Source: Alphaproteobacteria bacterium (GTDB taxonomy: Bacteria; Pseudomonadota; Alphaproteobacteria; Sphingomonadales; Sphingomonadaceae). From it: 64,000 bases of DNA. The notes under the pieces are model-generated. The model made no database searches and was not told the DNA's origin. It was given only the letters and a program-made list of their open reading frames with translations. The position numbers were made by a program, and so were the translations under genes. Positions 26,466 to 34,474 of the stretch are shown one piece after another (position 1 is the stretch's first letter; each line of letters opens with the position of its first letter). The DNA lies in contig VBAC01000001.1 in NCBI GenBank assembly GCA_005883305.1, positions 1,612,001 through 1,676,000 on the forward strand. The letters run 5' to 3'.

Positions 26466-26577
26466 TCCCCTCCCCCTTGTGGGGAGGGGACCGAGGGGTG
26501 GGGGTGCGCGGCGCGAGCCGCGCGCGGTCCTTCGGACCGCACCCCCCTCCCTACCCTCCCCCACAAGGGGGGAGGGA
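26466..26577. repeat. Repeat family D, copy 5
   Basis: Arms TCCCCTCCCCCTTGTGGGGAGGGG and CCCTCCCCCACAAGGGGGGAGGG. It lies in the divergent region between liuA and the thiolase gene, so it must be inside the leader or promoter of one of them. Confidence 0.88.
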
Positions 26578-26594
26578 TCAGTTCAGGAGCCGTC

Positions 26595-27794
26595 ATGAGC
26601 ACGCAATCCACCGCCACCGATCCCGTCGTCATCCTCTCCTACGCCCGAACCCCGATGGGCAGCTTCCAGGGCAGCCTCGCCGGCGCCAGCGCCACCGAGC
26701 TCGGCGCCGCCGCGGTCCGCGCCGCGGTCGAGCGCGCCGGGGTCGCGCCGGAGGACGTCGAGCGCTGCTACATGGGCTGCGTCCTCCCCGCCGGCCTGGG
26801 GCAAGCCCCCGCGCGCCAGGCCGCGCTCGGCGCCGGGCTGCCGAAATCCACCGAGGCGGTGACCATCAACAAGATGTGCGGATCGGGCATGAAGGCGGCG
26901 ATGATGGCCGCCGACGCGATCGCCGCGGGCAGCTCGGACGTGATCGTCGCCGGCGGCATGGAATCGATGTCCAACGCGCCCTACCTGATGAAGAAGCACC
27001 GCGCCGGCGCGCGCATCGGCCACGACACGGCCTACGATCACATGATGCTCGACGGGCTCGAGGACGCCTACGAGCCCGGCCGCGCCATGGGCACCTTCGC
27101 CGAGGCGACCGCCTGCGACTATCAGCTGACCCGCGGCGCGCAGGACGATTATGCGGTCGAGAGCCTGACCCGCGCCCAGGCCGCCCAGCGCAGCGGCTGG
27201 TTCGACCGCGAGATCACTGCCGTCGAGGTCAAGACCCGCAAGGGCTCCGAGACCGTCGACAAGGACGAGCAGCCGCTGAAGGGCGACCCGACGAAAATCC
27301 CCGGCCTTCGCCCCGCTTTCTCGAAGGACGGCACGATCACCGCCGCCAACGCCTCCTCGATCAGCGACGGCGCCGCCGCCCTCGTCCTCACCCGCGCCTC
27401 GACCGCCGAGGCCAAGGGCCTCAAGCCGATCGCCCGGATCGTCGCCCACACCGCCCACGCCCGCGAGCCGGCCCAGTTCACCACCGCGCCCGTAGGCGCG
27501 ATCGAGAAATTGCTCGCCCAGACCGGCTGGAAGGTCGGCGACGTCGACCTGTTCGAGATCAACGAGGCCTTCGCCTGCGTCACCATGTTCGCGATGCACG
27601 ATCTCGGAATCCCGCACGACAAGGTGAACATCCACGGCGGAGCCACCGCCATGGGCCACCCGATCGGCGCCAGCGGCGCCCGGATTTTGGCCACGCTCAT
27701 CTCCGCCCTCGAACGCACCGGCGGCAAGCGCGGAATCGCGAGCCTGTGCATCGGCGGCGGCGAAGCGACGGCCATGGCCGTGGAGCTAATCTAA
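26595..27794 (+). CDS. Acetyl-CoA C-acyltransferase (thiolase)
   Basis: A 399-residue thiolase. The acylated Cys is residue 95 (INKMCGSGMKA), the catalytic His is 355 (GGATAMGHPIGASGAR) and the second Cys is 385 (SLCIGGGEA). FEINEAFACVTM is the conserved central motif. It forms or cleaves acetoacetyl-CoA and would finish leucine breakdown beside liuA. The ribosome site CAGGAG lies 5 bases before the ATG, after the family D repeat. Confidence 0.93.
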   Translation: MSTQSTATDPVVILSYARTPMGSFQGSLAGASATELGAAAVRAAVERAGVAPEDVERCYMGCVLPAGLGQAPARQAALGAGLPKSTEAVTINKMCGSGMKAAMMAADAIAAGSSDVIVAGGMESMSNAPYLMKKHRAGARIGHDTAYDHMMLDGLEDAYEPGRAMGTFAEATACDYQLTRGAQDDYAVESLTRAQAAQRSGWFDREITAVEVKTRKGSETVDKDEQPLKGDPTKIPGLRPAFSKDGTITAANASSISDGAAALVLTRASTAEAKGLKPIARIVAHTAHAREPAQFTTAPVGAIEKLLAQTGWKVGDVDLFEINEAFACVTMFAMHDLGIPHDKVNIHGGATAMGHPIGASGARILATLISALERTGGKRGIASLCIGGGEATAMAVELI

Positions 27795-28159
27795 AATCCG
27801 CCCCGGAACGGGGAGGGGGACCAGCCGTAGCCGAAGGCGAAGGCTGGTGGAGGGGCCACGAGCGAAGCGAGCTCTTCATTCATTCCAGCGAAGCTGGATC
27901 TCTTTTTCCTCGTGGCGAGCGACCAGAGAAGTGAGATTCCAGCCTTCGCTGAAATGACGAGGGATACGCCGGCGCCTTTGCGTCTTCGCGTCTTTGCGTG
28001 AGAAAATCCGCCGCAATGGCTCACGCAAAGCCGCGAAGACGCAAAGATGTCCCGTCCAATCGTAACTCCGGACTTGATTCCGGACCGCCCTTGACGTTCC
28101 ATCCGCCGGACAAGGTGGATTCCAGCTCCGCTGGAACGAAGAGGAAGGGAGCGAAGCCC
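27795..28159. repeat. 365-bp mosaic of three different palindromic repeats
   Basis: No gene is present. From left to right I see a single family C arm (27793-27858: CCCCGGAACGGGGAGGGGGACC plus an imperfect second hairpin); an inverted pair built on CATTCCAGCGAAGCTGGATCTC and GAGATTCCAGCCTTCGCTG (about 27878-27961); a family I inverted repeat (27977-28046: TTTGCGTCTTCGCGTCTTTGCG against CGCAAAGCCGCGAAGACGCAAAG); and a further GGATTCCAGCTCCGCTGGAA hairpin at about 28109. Confidence 0.8.
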
Positions 28160-28627
28160 ATGCCCCACGAAATCCGCCACCTCACCGCCGAAGACCTCCC
28201 CCTCCTCGACTCGATCCTCGATCTCTTCGCCGAGGCCTTCGACGCCCCCGAGGCGTACAGCGCCGCCCGCCCCTCCCCCGCCTGGGCGCGGCGGCTCCTG
28301 GGAGGCGAGGCGTTCATCGCCCTCGCCGCCGTCGAGCAAGGCGCGGTCACCGGAGCGCTGGCCGCCTACATGCTCGACAAGTTCGAGCAGGAGCGGCGCG
28401 AAATCTACATCTACGACCTGGCAGTCGCCGCCCCTCACCGCCGCCGAGGCATCGCCACGGCTTTGATCGCGGAGCTGCAGCAAATCGCCGCCGAGCGCGG
28501 CGCGTGGGTGATCTACGTCCAGGCCGATTATGGCGACGCCCCGGCGGTGGCGCTCTACACCAAGCTCGGGGTGCGGGAGGACGTGATGCATTTCGATATT
28601 GCGGTGCCGGGGCGGGCGGACGGCTGA
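28160..28627 (+). CDS. AAC(3)-I-like GNAT acetyltransferase
   Basis: A 155-residue GNAT protein. The segments LFAEAFDAPEAYSAARPS, DKFEQERREIYIYDLAVA and VIYVQADYGDAPAVALYTKLG follow the AAC(3)-I aminoglycoside 3-N-acetyltransferase pattern closely, and APHRRRGIATALI is the acetyl-CoA binding loop. Chromosomal members of this family in environmental bacteria need not confer resistance. GGAAGGGAGCGAAGCCC precedes the ATG. The region before it is repeat DNA. Confidence 0.82.
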   Translation: MPHEIRHLTAEDLPLLDSILDLFAEAFDAPEAYSAARPSPAWARRLLGGEAFIALAAVEQGAVTGALAAYMLDKFEQERREIYIYDLAVAAPHRRRGIATALIAELQQIAAERGAWVIYVQADYGDAPAVALYTKLGVREDVMHFDIAVPGRADG

Positions 28628-28672
28628 CCGCATTTTGCAACGCCCAAGGATACCGGCAGACAGCTTTGGAAT

Positions 28673-29596
28673 CTAAGCTTCAGACATTCGGCGAACAATA
28701 TACGATGCTGCCTTATCGAGTTCCGGAAACAATGCGCTTTCGGTGACGCCGAGACTAGCTAGCTCTTGCCTGATCGCTCCCTTCGCTCCGGCGTCTACCC
28801 GCAGGCGATCGAGTTCCATAGTGACCGAGGTGCTAGGGAGTTTGGTCCGGTCTAGCCCGAAAACAACAAATGATCCGGATTGTGCCACGATCCTCGGATT
28901 GCTCATTTTAGGAACGACATGAACGCGCGAGAAAAGGTCGGCGTGCCTAACTCTCGCGCGAAATGATGGCTTCTCTGATCTAATGAATTGAATGAGACGA
29001 TCGGTTGCCTGAAGTTTATTGAACTCTGCAACATTTCTCGCCGTCGTTCCCTCGATAGTAGCTCTTTCCTCGACGGTCAGATTGGCCAAATTCGTGAGGC
29101 AGCTAACAGTGTCACTGTCATAAAATTTTCGCTCACTCCGCTTGCCCCGAACGACCACCACAGCCCCATCGTCGTCCTCTGGAGTTGCCTCCGTAGCGAA
29201 ATATAGGGCCACCAACGGATTGGACGTTGTATCGAGGAGTCTAGTGGGTATGCCGAAGTGCTGCATTCTGACTAATCTATCAAACATTGTCTGATCAAAT
29301 TGAAATTCACGGGGCGCGACAGACACGATTTCGCGTACTAGTTCATTTTCTCTTTCACGAACAGTTACACTTGATCGGTTTATTGGAGGACTCATCCGCC
29401 AATCATAGTCGGCGTGGCCTCGAAATATCAAAAATTCTTCCGTGTCGCTGGGGATACTAGAAAAGAAGGCCACGGCCTCCCCCACAGACCGAATCGGCTC
29501 CGCAGCAGCAATCTTAGTGCGCAAGTCGGCTCTGATACTTCCCACAGTGCTCGCCCCTACCACCCCATTCTTCGATTCTAGGCACGCGGCGAGCAA
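28673..29596 (-). CDS. FRG-domain protein, probably horizontally acquired
   Basis: A 307-residue protein with an FRG domain at about residues 35-150: SDTEEFLIFRGHADYDWRMSPP (the FRG motif itself) and MQHFGIPTRLLDTTSNPLVALYFAT. The function of FRG is not known; it often occurs in mobile or defence-linked genes. The DNA is near half G+C, far below the neighbours, and codon use is correspondingly different, so recent transfer is likely. The listed start is TTG at 29596; GTG at 29545 has a better purine tract (GGGGCGAG) before it. It is not obviously paired with another gene. Confidence 0.85.
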   Translation of the reverse strand: MLAACLESKNGVVGASTVGSIRADLRTKIAAAEPIRSVGEAVAFFSSIPSDTEEFLIFRGHADYDWRMSPPINRSSVTVRERENELVREIVSVAPREFQFDQTMFDRLVRMQHFGIPTRLLDTTSNPLVALYFATEATPEDDDGAVVVVRGKRSERKFYDSDTVSCLTNLANLTVEERATIEGTTARNVAEFNKLQATDRLIQFIRSEKPSFRARVRHADLFSRVHVVPKMSNPRIVAQSGSFVVFGLDRTKLPSTSVTMELDRLRVDAGAKGAIRQELASLGVTESALFPELDKAASYIVRRMSEA

Positions 29597-29691
29597 GATT
29601 CAACATTTCCGGGGCTTCGAATCGTGCATTCAAAATGCCCAGTGTAAGAAAACTCTTTCCTACACCCAACCTTTATGGTTCATATGGCTAA

Positions 29692-30600
29692 ATGGCAGAG
29701 AACCGATTCGCATCTGACGGTGCATCCGCTCCGGAGGCGGCGGCCGATGAGCCCGCCTCCCCCTTCACCCCTTCCAGCGCGACCGACGCGCTGATCGATT
29801 TCGATCCGGTCCCGCTGCGCTATCGCCGCGACGGGCTGACGCCCGACAAGCAGCGCGAATATGTCGAGGCGCTGGCCGATACCGGCGTCGCCAAGGCGGC
29901 GGCCGCGCGGATCGGGGTGTCCGAGCAGGCGGTCGCCCGCGCCCGGCGGCGGCCCGACGCGCGCGCCTTCGACCGCGCCTGCGAGGGCGCTTTGCGCTTC
30001 TGCGCCCGCCGCGTCCGCTCGATCGCGTTCGAGCGGGCGATCGAGGGCACGATCAAGCGCCATTATTATCATGGCGAGCTGAAGAGCGAGGAAAGGATCT
30101 TCGACAACCGCCTCTTGATCTACCTGCTCGGCAAGCTCGACAGCCAGCTCGCGCCGGAGCCCGAGGCCGATGCGGTCGCCGACAATTGGGACCCTTGGAT
30201 GGAGGCGATCGAGCAGGGTCTTCCCGCGCCCCCCCAGCCCGAGCCGGAGACCGCCCGGCCACCGTCGCCGCCTTTCGGGGTGGACGAGGATGGCTTTGAC
30301 GGCAGCGAGGTCTGGCAATCCGGGGGCGAATGGTGGACCGATTTCCCGCCGCCCGCGGGCTTCGACGGCATCGAGGAGCGCGAGCCGGGCGCGTTCGGCT
30401 ACAAGCGGACGCTGAGCGAAGCCGAGTTGGCCGTCATCGAGTCCCAACTCGCCGGGGAGGCCCAAGAGAAGGCCGCGCTTAACCCCCGCACCGCCGCCCG
30501 CCGTGACCTCTTTTTCGGTTTCGAGGGCGGGATCGAAGGCGAATTTTTTTCGCCCAGGGGACCTGAAACTTATGAAACTTCCGGCGGGAGCCGCCCGTGA
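29692..30600 (+). CDS. Hypothetical protein with a helix-turn-helix-like segment
   Basis: A 302-residue cytoplasmic protein. Residues about 50-90 (TPDKQREYVEALADTGVA, then KAAAARIGVSEQAVARARRR) look like a helix-turn-helix of the terminase-small-subunit/transposase type. FERAIEGTIKRHYYHGELKSEER and IYLLGKLDSQL follow, then an acidic Pro-rich second half. Similar proteins occur across sphingomonads without a named function. The base composition is that of the host, unlike the FRG gene beside it. No clear Shine-Dalgarno is seen. Confidence 0.7.
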   Translation: MAENRFASDGASAPEAAADEPASPFTPSSATDALIDFDPVPLRYRRDGLTPDKQREYVEALADTGVAKAAAARIGVSEQAVARARRRPDARAFDRACEGALRFCARRVRSIAFERAIEGTIKRHYYHGELKSEERIFDNRLLIYLLGKLDSQLAPEPEADAVADNWDPWMEAIEQGLPAPPQPEPETARPPSPPFGVDEDGFDGSEVWQSGGEWWTDFPPPAGFDGIEEREPGAFGYKRTLSEAELAVIESQLAGEAQEKAALNPRTAARRDLFFGFEGGIEGEFFSPRGPETYETSGGSRP

Positions 30601-30620
30601 ATAGCCCACGCTATTCACGG
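30595..30620. terminator. Perfect hairpin across the stop codon of the HTH-like gene
   Basis: CCGTGAATAGC-CCAC-GCTATTCACGG is a perfect 11-bp stem with a 4-base loop, and it includes the TGA stop at 30598-30600. There is no T-run after it, so a rho-independent terminator is only one possibility; a transcript-stabilising end or a protein-binding site also fits. Confidence 0.5.
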
Positions 30621-30729
30621 AGTCGGCGCCCGCACGGCCGACGGGTCGGCATCGCCGAACCCGATCGACGGCGCGGCTTCGCCGCGACGGGGCCGCTCAC
30701 GCTGGGTCATATGGATGTTCAGCCTTCTA

Positions 30730-30834
30730 GCCCTCCCCCTGAGGGGGAGGGTTGGGTGGGGGTTTACGGTGTCGGCGAGCTATCCCGGATGTCTGGACCC
30801 CTCACCCCCGCCCTCTCCCCATGGGAGCGGGAGC
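30730..30834. repeat. Repeat family H, copy 2
   Basis: CCCTCCCCCTGAGGGGGAGGG, GGGTGGGGGTTTACGG, CTCACCCCCGCCCTCTCCCC: the same block order as 14950-15055. It lies between two convergent genes. The remaining 110 bases before it contain only the hairpin at 30595 and no gene. Confidence 0.85.
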
Positions 30835-30860
30835 TTTCACGCGCTGACTGTCGAAACCAC

Positions 30861-32312
30861 CTAGAAAACGAAATCGCTGGCCAAAATCACCGTCCCGCCG
30901 GCGATGATGTGCAGGTCCGCCCGCCCGTCCCCGTTCATGTCGCCAAGGATATGGACATGGTCCTCCAGAACCTCGGCGCGAAGCTGCCCCGCAACCCCGG
31001 TGAAGGCGCCCGCCCCGATCCAGGCGAAGGCGTCGTTGGCCTCGGTGCCGGCATCGGCGTCGATCGCGCTGAGGTCGATCTTGTCCGTGCCCGAGACGAA
31101 ATCGGTGATGATGTCCGGGCTCAGCTTCTTGCCGTCCGATCGGTAGGTGTAGTCCATGCTGTCGCCGGGCCCGCCGAAGGCGAAGACGTCGCCGCCCGCG
31201 CCGCCCTCGATCCGGTCGGTGCCCTTGCCGCCCAGAATAACGTCGTTGCCGCCATTGCCGATCAGCAGGTTGCTGGCGTTGTTGCCGGTCAGGCTGTCGT
31301 CGCCGCCGCCGGCGATCGCGTTCTCGATGGTCGCGCCGAACGCGATCTGGACGTTGCGGGTCTGCCCTCCGCCGTCGCTCGAAGCGCCGGGGTTGAGGTC
31401 TATCCGCGAGGGGCCGCTCCAGCCGGAAAAATCGAGCGTGTCGCGCCCGCCCGCATCCCAGATCGCGACCACCGGGGCGGTGTTCAGGGCGAAGTCGAAC
31501 GCCGCGCGGCCGGCGTCGCTGTTGAATCCGTAATGGGTGTCGCCGGCGCGCGTGTTCATGTTCGGCCCGTAGAGGCTCTGCATCGCGGCGATGTCGTGGG
31601 CCATCGGGGTGGCGGCGAAGCTGGTCCTGGTCGCTCCGGTCGAGCTCGAGGCGAAATAGGACATGATCGTATATTCGAGGCTGTCCTGGTAATATTCCGC
31701 GTTCTGGGCGTAGGTGATCTCGACTCCTTCGGTCGCGTTGTAGGCGCCCGGATGGGACAGGCCGAGCGCGTGGCCGATTTCGTGCAGCAGCGTCCGGAAT
31801 CCCGCCTGCGACAGCCCGACCTCGTTGACGTTGGTCGGCACGTCCGACCGGATCCAGACGTCGCCCGCGGCGGCGGAAAAGCCGGGATAATTGGCGTAGG
31901 CCGAGTAATAATCCACGTCCGGATCGATGCCGCCGATGTTGATGTCGGCGGTGGCGACCGTTCCCTCGACGAACGTGATGCCGGCGATCTCGCCCCAGAT
32001 GGCGAAGGCGTCGCGCACCGCGATTCGCTGGGCCTCGCTCAGCGGCTGGAACTGGGTCTTTTCCGAGGAATAGACCTCGGCCGAGCTATTGAAGAAGGCG
32101 TAGGTGACCGTTCCGAGGCCCGCATGGGGAATCGGGTGGCCCGGGGCGCCGTCCCACGCCTGGTGGCTGGCGGTCAGCTTCTGGATGACTTGCGGAAGGT
32201 CGAGGATCGGCTTTCCGTTGGGCGCGAGCACGCCATGGCGAAAAACGTCCTCGCCAAGGTCGGGGACTGCCGCGAGGCGCTCCGCTTCGGCCTGTCGCAA
32301 GGGCTTTCGCAT
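30861..32312 (-). CDS. Serralysin-type M10 metalloprotease with RTX repeats
   Basis: A 483-residue secreted zinc protease. HEIGHALGLSHP gives the three zinc ligands His177, His181 and His187 with Glu178, and EYTIMSYF supplies the Met-turn. The C-terminal part has glycine-rich calcium-binding nonapeptides (AGGGDDSLTGNNASNLLIG, GNGGNDVILGG, GGAGGDVFAFGG), then a type I secretion tail ending ASDFVF. There is no N-terminal signal peptide, as expected for type I export. No ABC exporter is in the window, so it must be elsewhere. It probably degrades extracellular protein. Confidence 0.93.
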   Translation of the reverse strand: MRKPLRQAEAERLAAVPDLGEDVFRHGVLAPNGKPILDLPQVIQKLTASHQAWDGAPGHPIPHAGLGTVTYAFFNSSAEVYSSEKTQFQPLSEAQRIAVRDAFAIWGEIAGITFVEGTVATADINIGGIDPDVDYYSAYANYPGFSAAAGDVWIRSDVPTNVNEVGLSQAGFRTLLHEIGHALGLSHPGAYNATEGVEITYAQNAEYYQDSLEYTIMSYFASSSTGATRTSFAATPMAHDIAAMQSLYGPNMNTRAGDTHYGFNSDAGRAAFDFALNTAPVVAIWDAGGRDTLDFSGWSGPSRIDLNPGASSDGGGQTRNVQIAFGATIENAIAGGGDDSLTGNNASNLLIGNGGNDVILGGKGTDRIEGGAGGDVFAFGGPGDSMDYTYRSDGKKLSPDIITDFVSGTDKIDLSAIDADAGTEANDAFAWIGAGAFTGVAGQLRAEVLEDHVHILGDMNGDGRADLHIIAGGTVILASDFVF

Positions 32313-32475
32313 TGTAATCCTTACTCAAAACGCGCGGACGATCCTGCGCTCTTCGCGCCGGTCCGTCAAATAGTCTCGCGCGGGGCGGGCCCATTGCGCT
32401 CGCTCGCCCGTTTCCCCTTCATCCCTCGCTCATGTAATACGTGCGACCGACACCCACAGAAAGGGAGTTCACCTA

Positions 32476-33030
32476 ATGAAAATCAGCCTTATCGCCTTGG
32501 CGGCGACTCTCGCCGCCACCACCTTCGCCGTCCCCGCCGTTGCCCAGCCCCGCTCCGATCAGGCGCGCTGGGAGCAGGCGCAGCGGCGCTTCGAAAACGA
32601 GCGCTCGATCTACGAGTCGGAGCGCCAGCGCTACGAAGCCGCCCGCCGGCGCTATGGCGGCGGTTACAATAACGGCTACAACAACGCCTACAATAACGGC
32701 GGCGCCGCGGGCGCCGGCGCCTATCGCGACGATTACAGCCAGTATCAGACCGATTACGACGCGACCCAATATTATCGCGACGATCCGCGCTACCAGGAGC
32801 GCGTGCTGACCGCGAACGACCAGGTCTATCGCGGCTCGGACGGCCGCTATTACTGCCGCCGCAACGACGGCACGACCGGCCTGATCATCGGCGGCGCCGG
32901 CGGCGCCCTGTTCGGCAACATGGTCGATGGCGGCCACAACCGCGTCGGCGGCACCCTGATCGGCGGCGCGCTCGGCGCCCTGCTCGGCCGCTCGATCGAC
33001 CAGAACAGCCAGCCGGTCCGCTGCCGCTGA
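32476..33030 (+). CDS. Exported protein with a glycine-zipper 2TM domain
   Basis: A 184-residue protein with a signal peptide (MKISLIALAATLAATTFAVPAVAQ), a charged coiled-coil stretch with repeated Glu/Arg/Tyr (ERSIYESERQRYEAARRR), an Asn/Tyr/Gly-rich linker, and a C-terminal glycine zipper (GLIIGGAGGALFGNMVDGG, GGTLIGGALGALLGRSID) of the Rick_17kDa/2TM type. It probably sits in the cell envelope. AAAGGGAG precedes the ATG at a suitable distance. The gene is divergent from the serralysin gene, with 163 bp between them for both promoters. Confidence 0.88.
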   Translation: MKISLIALAATLAATTFAVPAVAQPRSDQARWEQAQRRFENERSIYESERQRYEAARRRYGGGYNNGYNNAYNNGGAAGAGAYRDDYSQYQTDYDATQYYRDDPRYQERVLTANDQVYRGSDGRYYCRRNDGTTGLIIGGAGGALFGNMVDGGHNRVGGTLIGGALGALLGRSIDQNSQPVRCR

Positions 33031-33049
33031 GCCCTGGGTATGCTCACTC

Positions 33050-33077
33050 GCCGGCCTGGGCGCGCGCTCAGGCCGGC
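33050..33077. terminator. Hairpin between convergent glycine-zipper and otsA genes
   Basis: GCCGGCCTG (33050-33058) and CAGGCCGGC (33069-33077) form a perfect 9-bp stem with a 10-base loop; the right arm covers the stop and last codons of otsA. It has no U-tract on either strand. It takes the place that palindromic repeats hold in other convergent gaps. Confidence 0.45.
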
Positions 33078-34474
33078 ACCGGCTCCGCGGTCGAGGGCAT
33101 CGCCTGCCCGAGCGCCTCGACGAAGGCGCGGCGCCAGGCCTGCACGTCGTCGCGCCTGACCCCCTCGATCAGCTGCTCCCAGCGCCGGGCGCGCTCGCGC
33201 CTCGGCATGTCGAGCGCCTTGCGGATGGCGTCGGAAATCTCGTCCTTGCTGTACGGGTTGACCAGCAATGCCTCGCTCATCTGGTGCGCGGCCCCGGCGA
33301 AGCGCGAGAGGATGAGGACTCCCGGATCGTCCGGGTCCTGCGAGGCGACATATTCCTTGGCGACGAGGTTCATCCCGTCGCGAAGCGGAGTGACCAGGCC
33401 GATGTCCGCGGCGCGGTAGAAGCCCGAAAGGGCCGCGCGGGGATAGCCCTGGTTGACGTAGCGGATCGGCACCCAGTCGACATGGGCGAACTCGCCGTTG
33501 ATCCGCCCGGACAGCTCGTCGAGCTCGGCGCGGATGTGCGAATAGGTGTGGACCTCGCCACGCGAGGGCGGAGCGATCTGCAGCAGCGAGACCCGCCCGC
33601 GCATATCCTCATGCTCCTCGAGGAACCGGCGATAGCCCTCGAAGCGCTCGGCGATGCCCTTGGAGTAATCGAGCCGGTCGACTCCGATGATCACCTTCTT
33701 GCCCTCGGCGCTTCGCCGCAGGGTCTCGTAGGCGTTGCGCGCGTCGGCGGCGGCGAGCGGCTCGTCGAACTCGGCGACGTCGATGCCGATGGGGAAGGCC
33801 GCGGCGCGCGTGACGCGGTCGCCGACCCGGATCGTCCCGTCCGCCTCCACCGTCCCGCCGAGCTCGCGCTCGATATAGTGATGAAAGCTCTCCAGCCACT
33901 CCTCGGTCTGGAAGCCGATCAGGTCGTAGGCGAGCATCGAGCGGACGAGCCGCTGGTGATAGGGCAGCGAGACCATCAGCCGGTGCGGCGGCCAGGGGAT
34001 GTGAAGGAAGAAGCCGATCCGGTTCTTCACCCCGCGCTGGCGCAATTGCTGGCCGAGCGGCACGAGGTGGTAATCGTGGACCCAGACGAGGTCGTCGGGC
34101 TCGATCAATGGGGTCACCGTCTCGGCGAAGCGCTCGTTGACCCGCTCGTAGCCCGCGCCGAAGCTGCGGTCGTACTCGGCAAGGTCGATGCGGTAGTGGA
34201 ACAGCGGCCACAAGGTGCGGTTGGCGTAGCCGTTATAATATTCGTCGACGTCCTGCTCCTGAAGGTCGATCGTCGCCGTCGTCACGCCGTGCCGGCGCTG
34301 AAGATCGATATGGCCGGTGAACTCGTCGGTCTTCTCGCCCGACCAGCCGAACCAGATGCCGCGCGATTCCCTCAGCGCCGCCTCGAGGGCCGGAGCGAGT
34401 CCGCCCTGCGCCCCGCTTCCATCCCTGCCCTTCGGCACCGATACGCGATTGGAAATGACGATCAACCTGGTCAT
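33068..34474 (-). CDS. otsA: Trehalose-6-phosphate synthase (alpha,alpha-trehalose-phosphate synthase)
   Basis: A 468-residue GT20 glycosyltransferase. It begins MTRLIVISNRVSVPKG, and has LVWVHDYHLVPLGQQLRQ, IGFFLHIPWPPH, GVDRLDYSKGIAERFEGY and DGMNLVAKEYVASQ, all OtsA signatures. It joins UDP-glucose and glucose-6-phosphate to trehalose-6-phosphate. The ATG begins directly after the TAG of the GH15 gene, so it is coupled to otsB-GH15. The operon would make trehalose for osmotic and desiccation stress. Confidence 0.95.
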   Translation of the reverse strand: MTRLIVISNRVSVPKGRDGSGAQGGLAPALEAALRESRGIWFGWSGEKTDEFTGHIDLQRRHGVTTATIDLQEQDVDEYYNGYANRTLWPLFHYRIDLAEYDRSFGAGYERVNERFAETVTPLIEPDDLVWVHDYHLVPLGQQLRQRGVKNRIGFFLHIPWPPHRLMVSLPYHQRLVRSMLAYDLIGFQTEEWLESFHHYIERELGGTVEADGTIRVGDRVTRAAAFPIGIDVAEFDEPLAAADARNAYETLRRSAEGKKVIIGVDRLDYSKGIAERFEGYRRFLEEHEDMRGRVSLLQIAPPSRGEVHTYSHIRAELDELSGRINGEFAHVDWVPIRYVNQGYPRAALSGFYRAADIGLVTPLRDGMNLVAKEYVASQDPDDPGVLILSRFAGAAHQMSEALLVNPYSKDEISDAIRKALDMPRRERARRWEQLIEGVRRDDVQAWRRAFVEALGQAMPSTAEPVPA

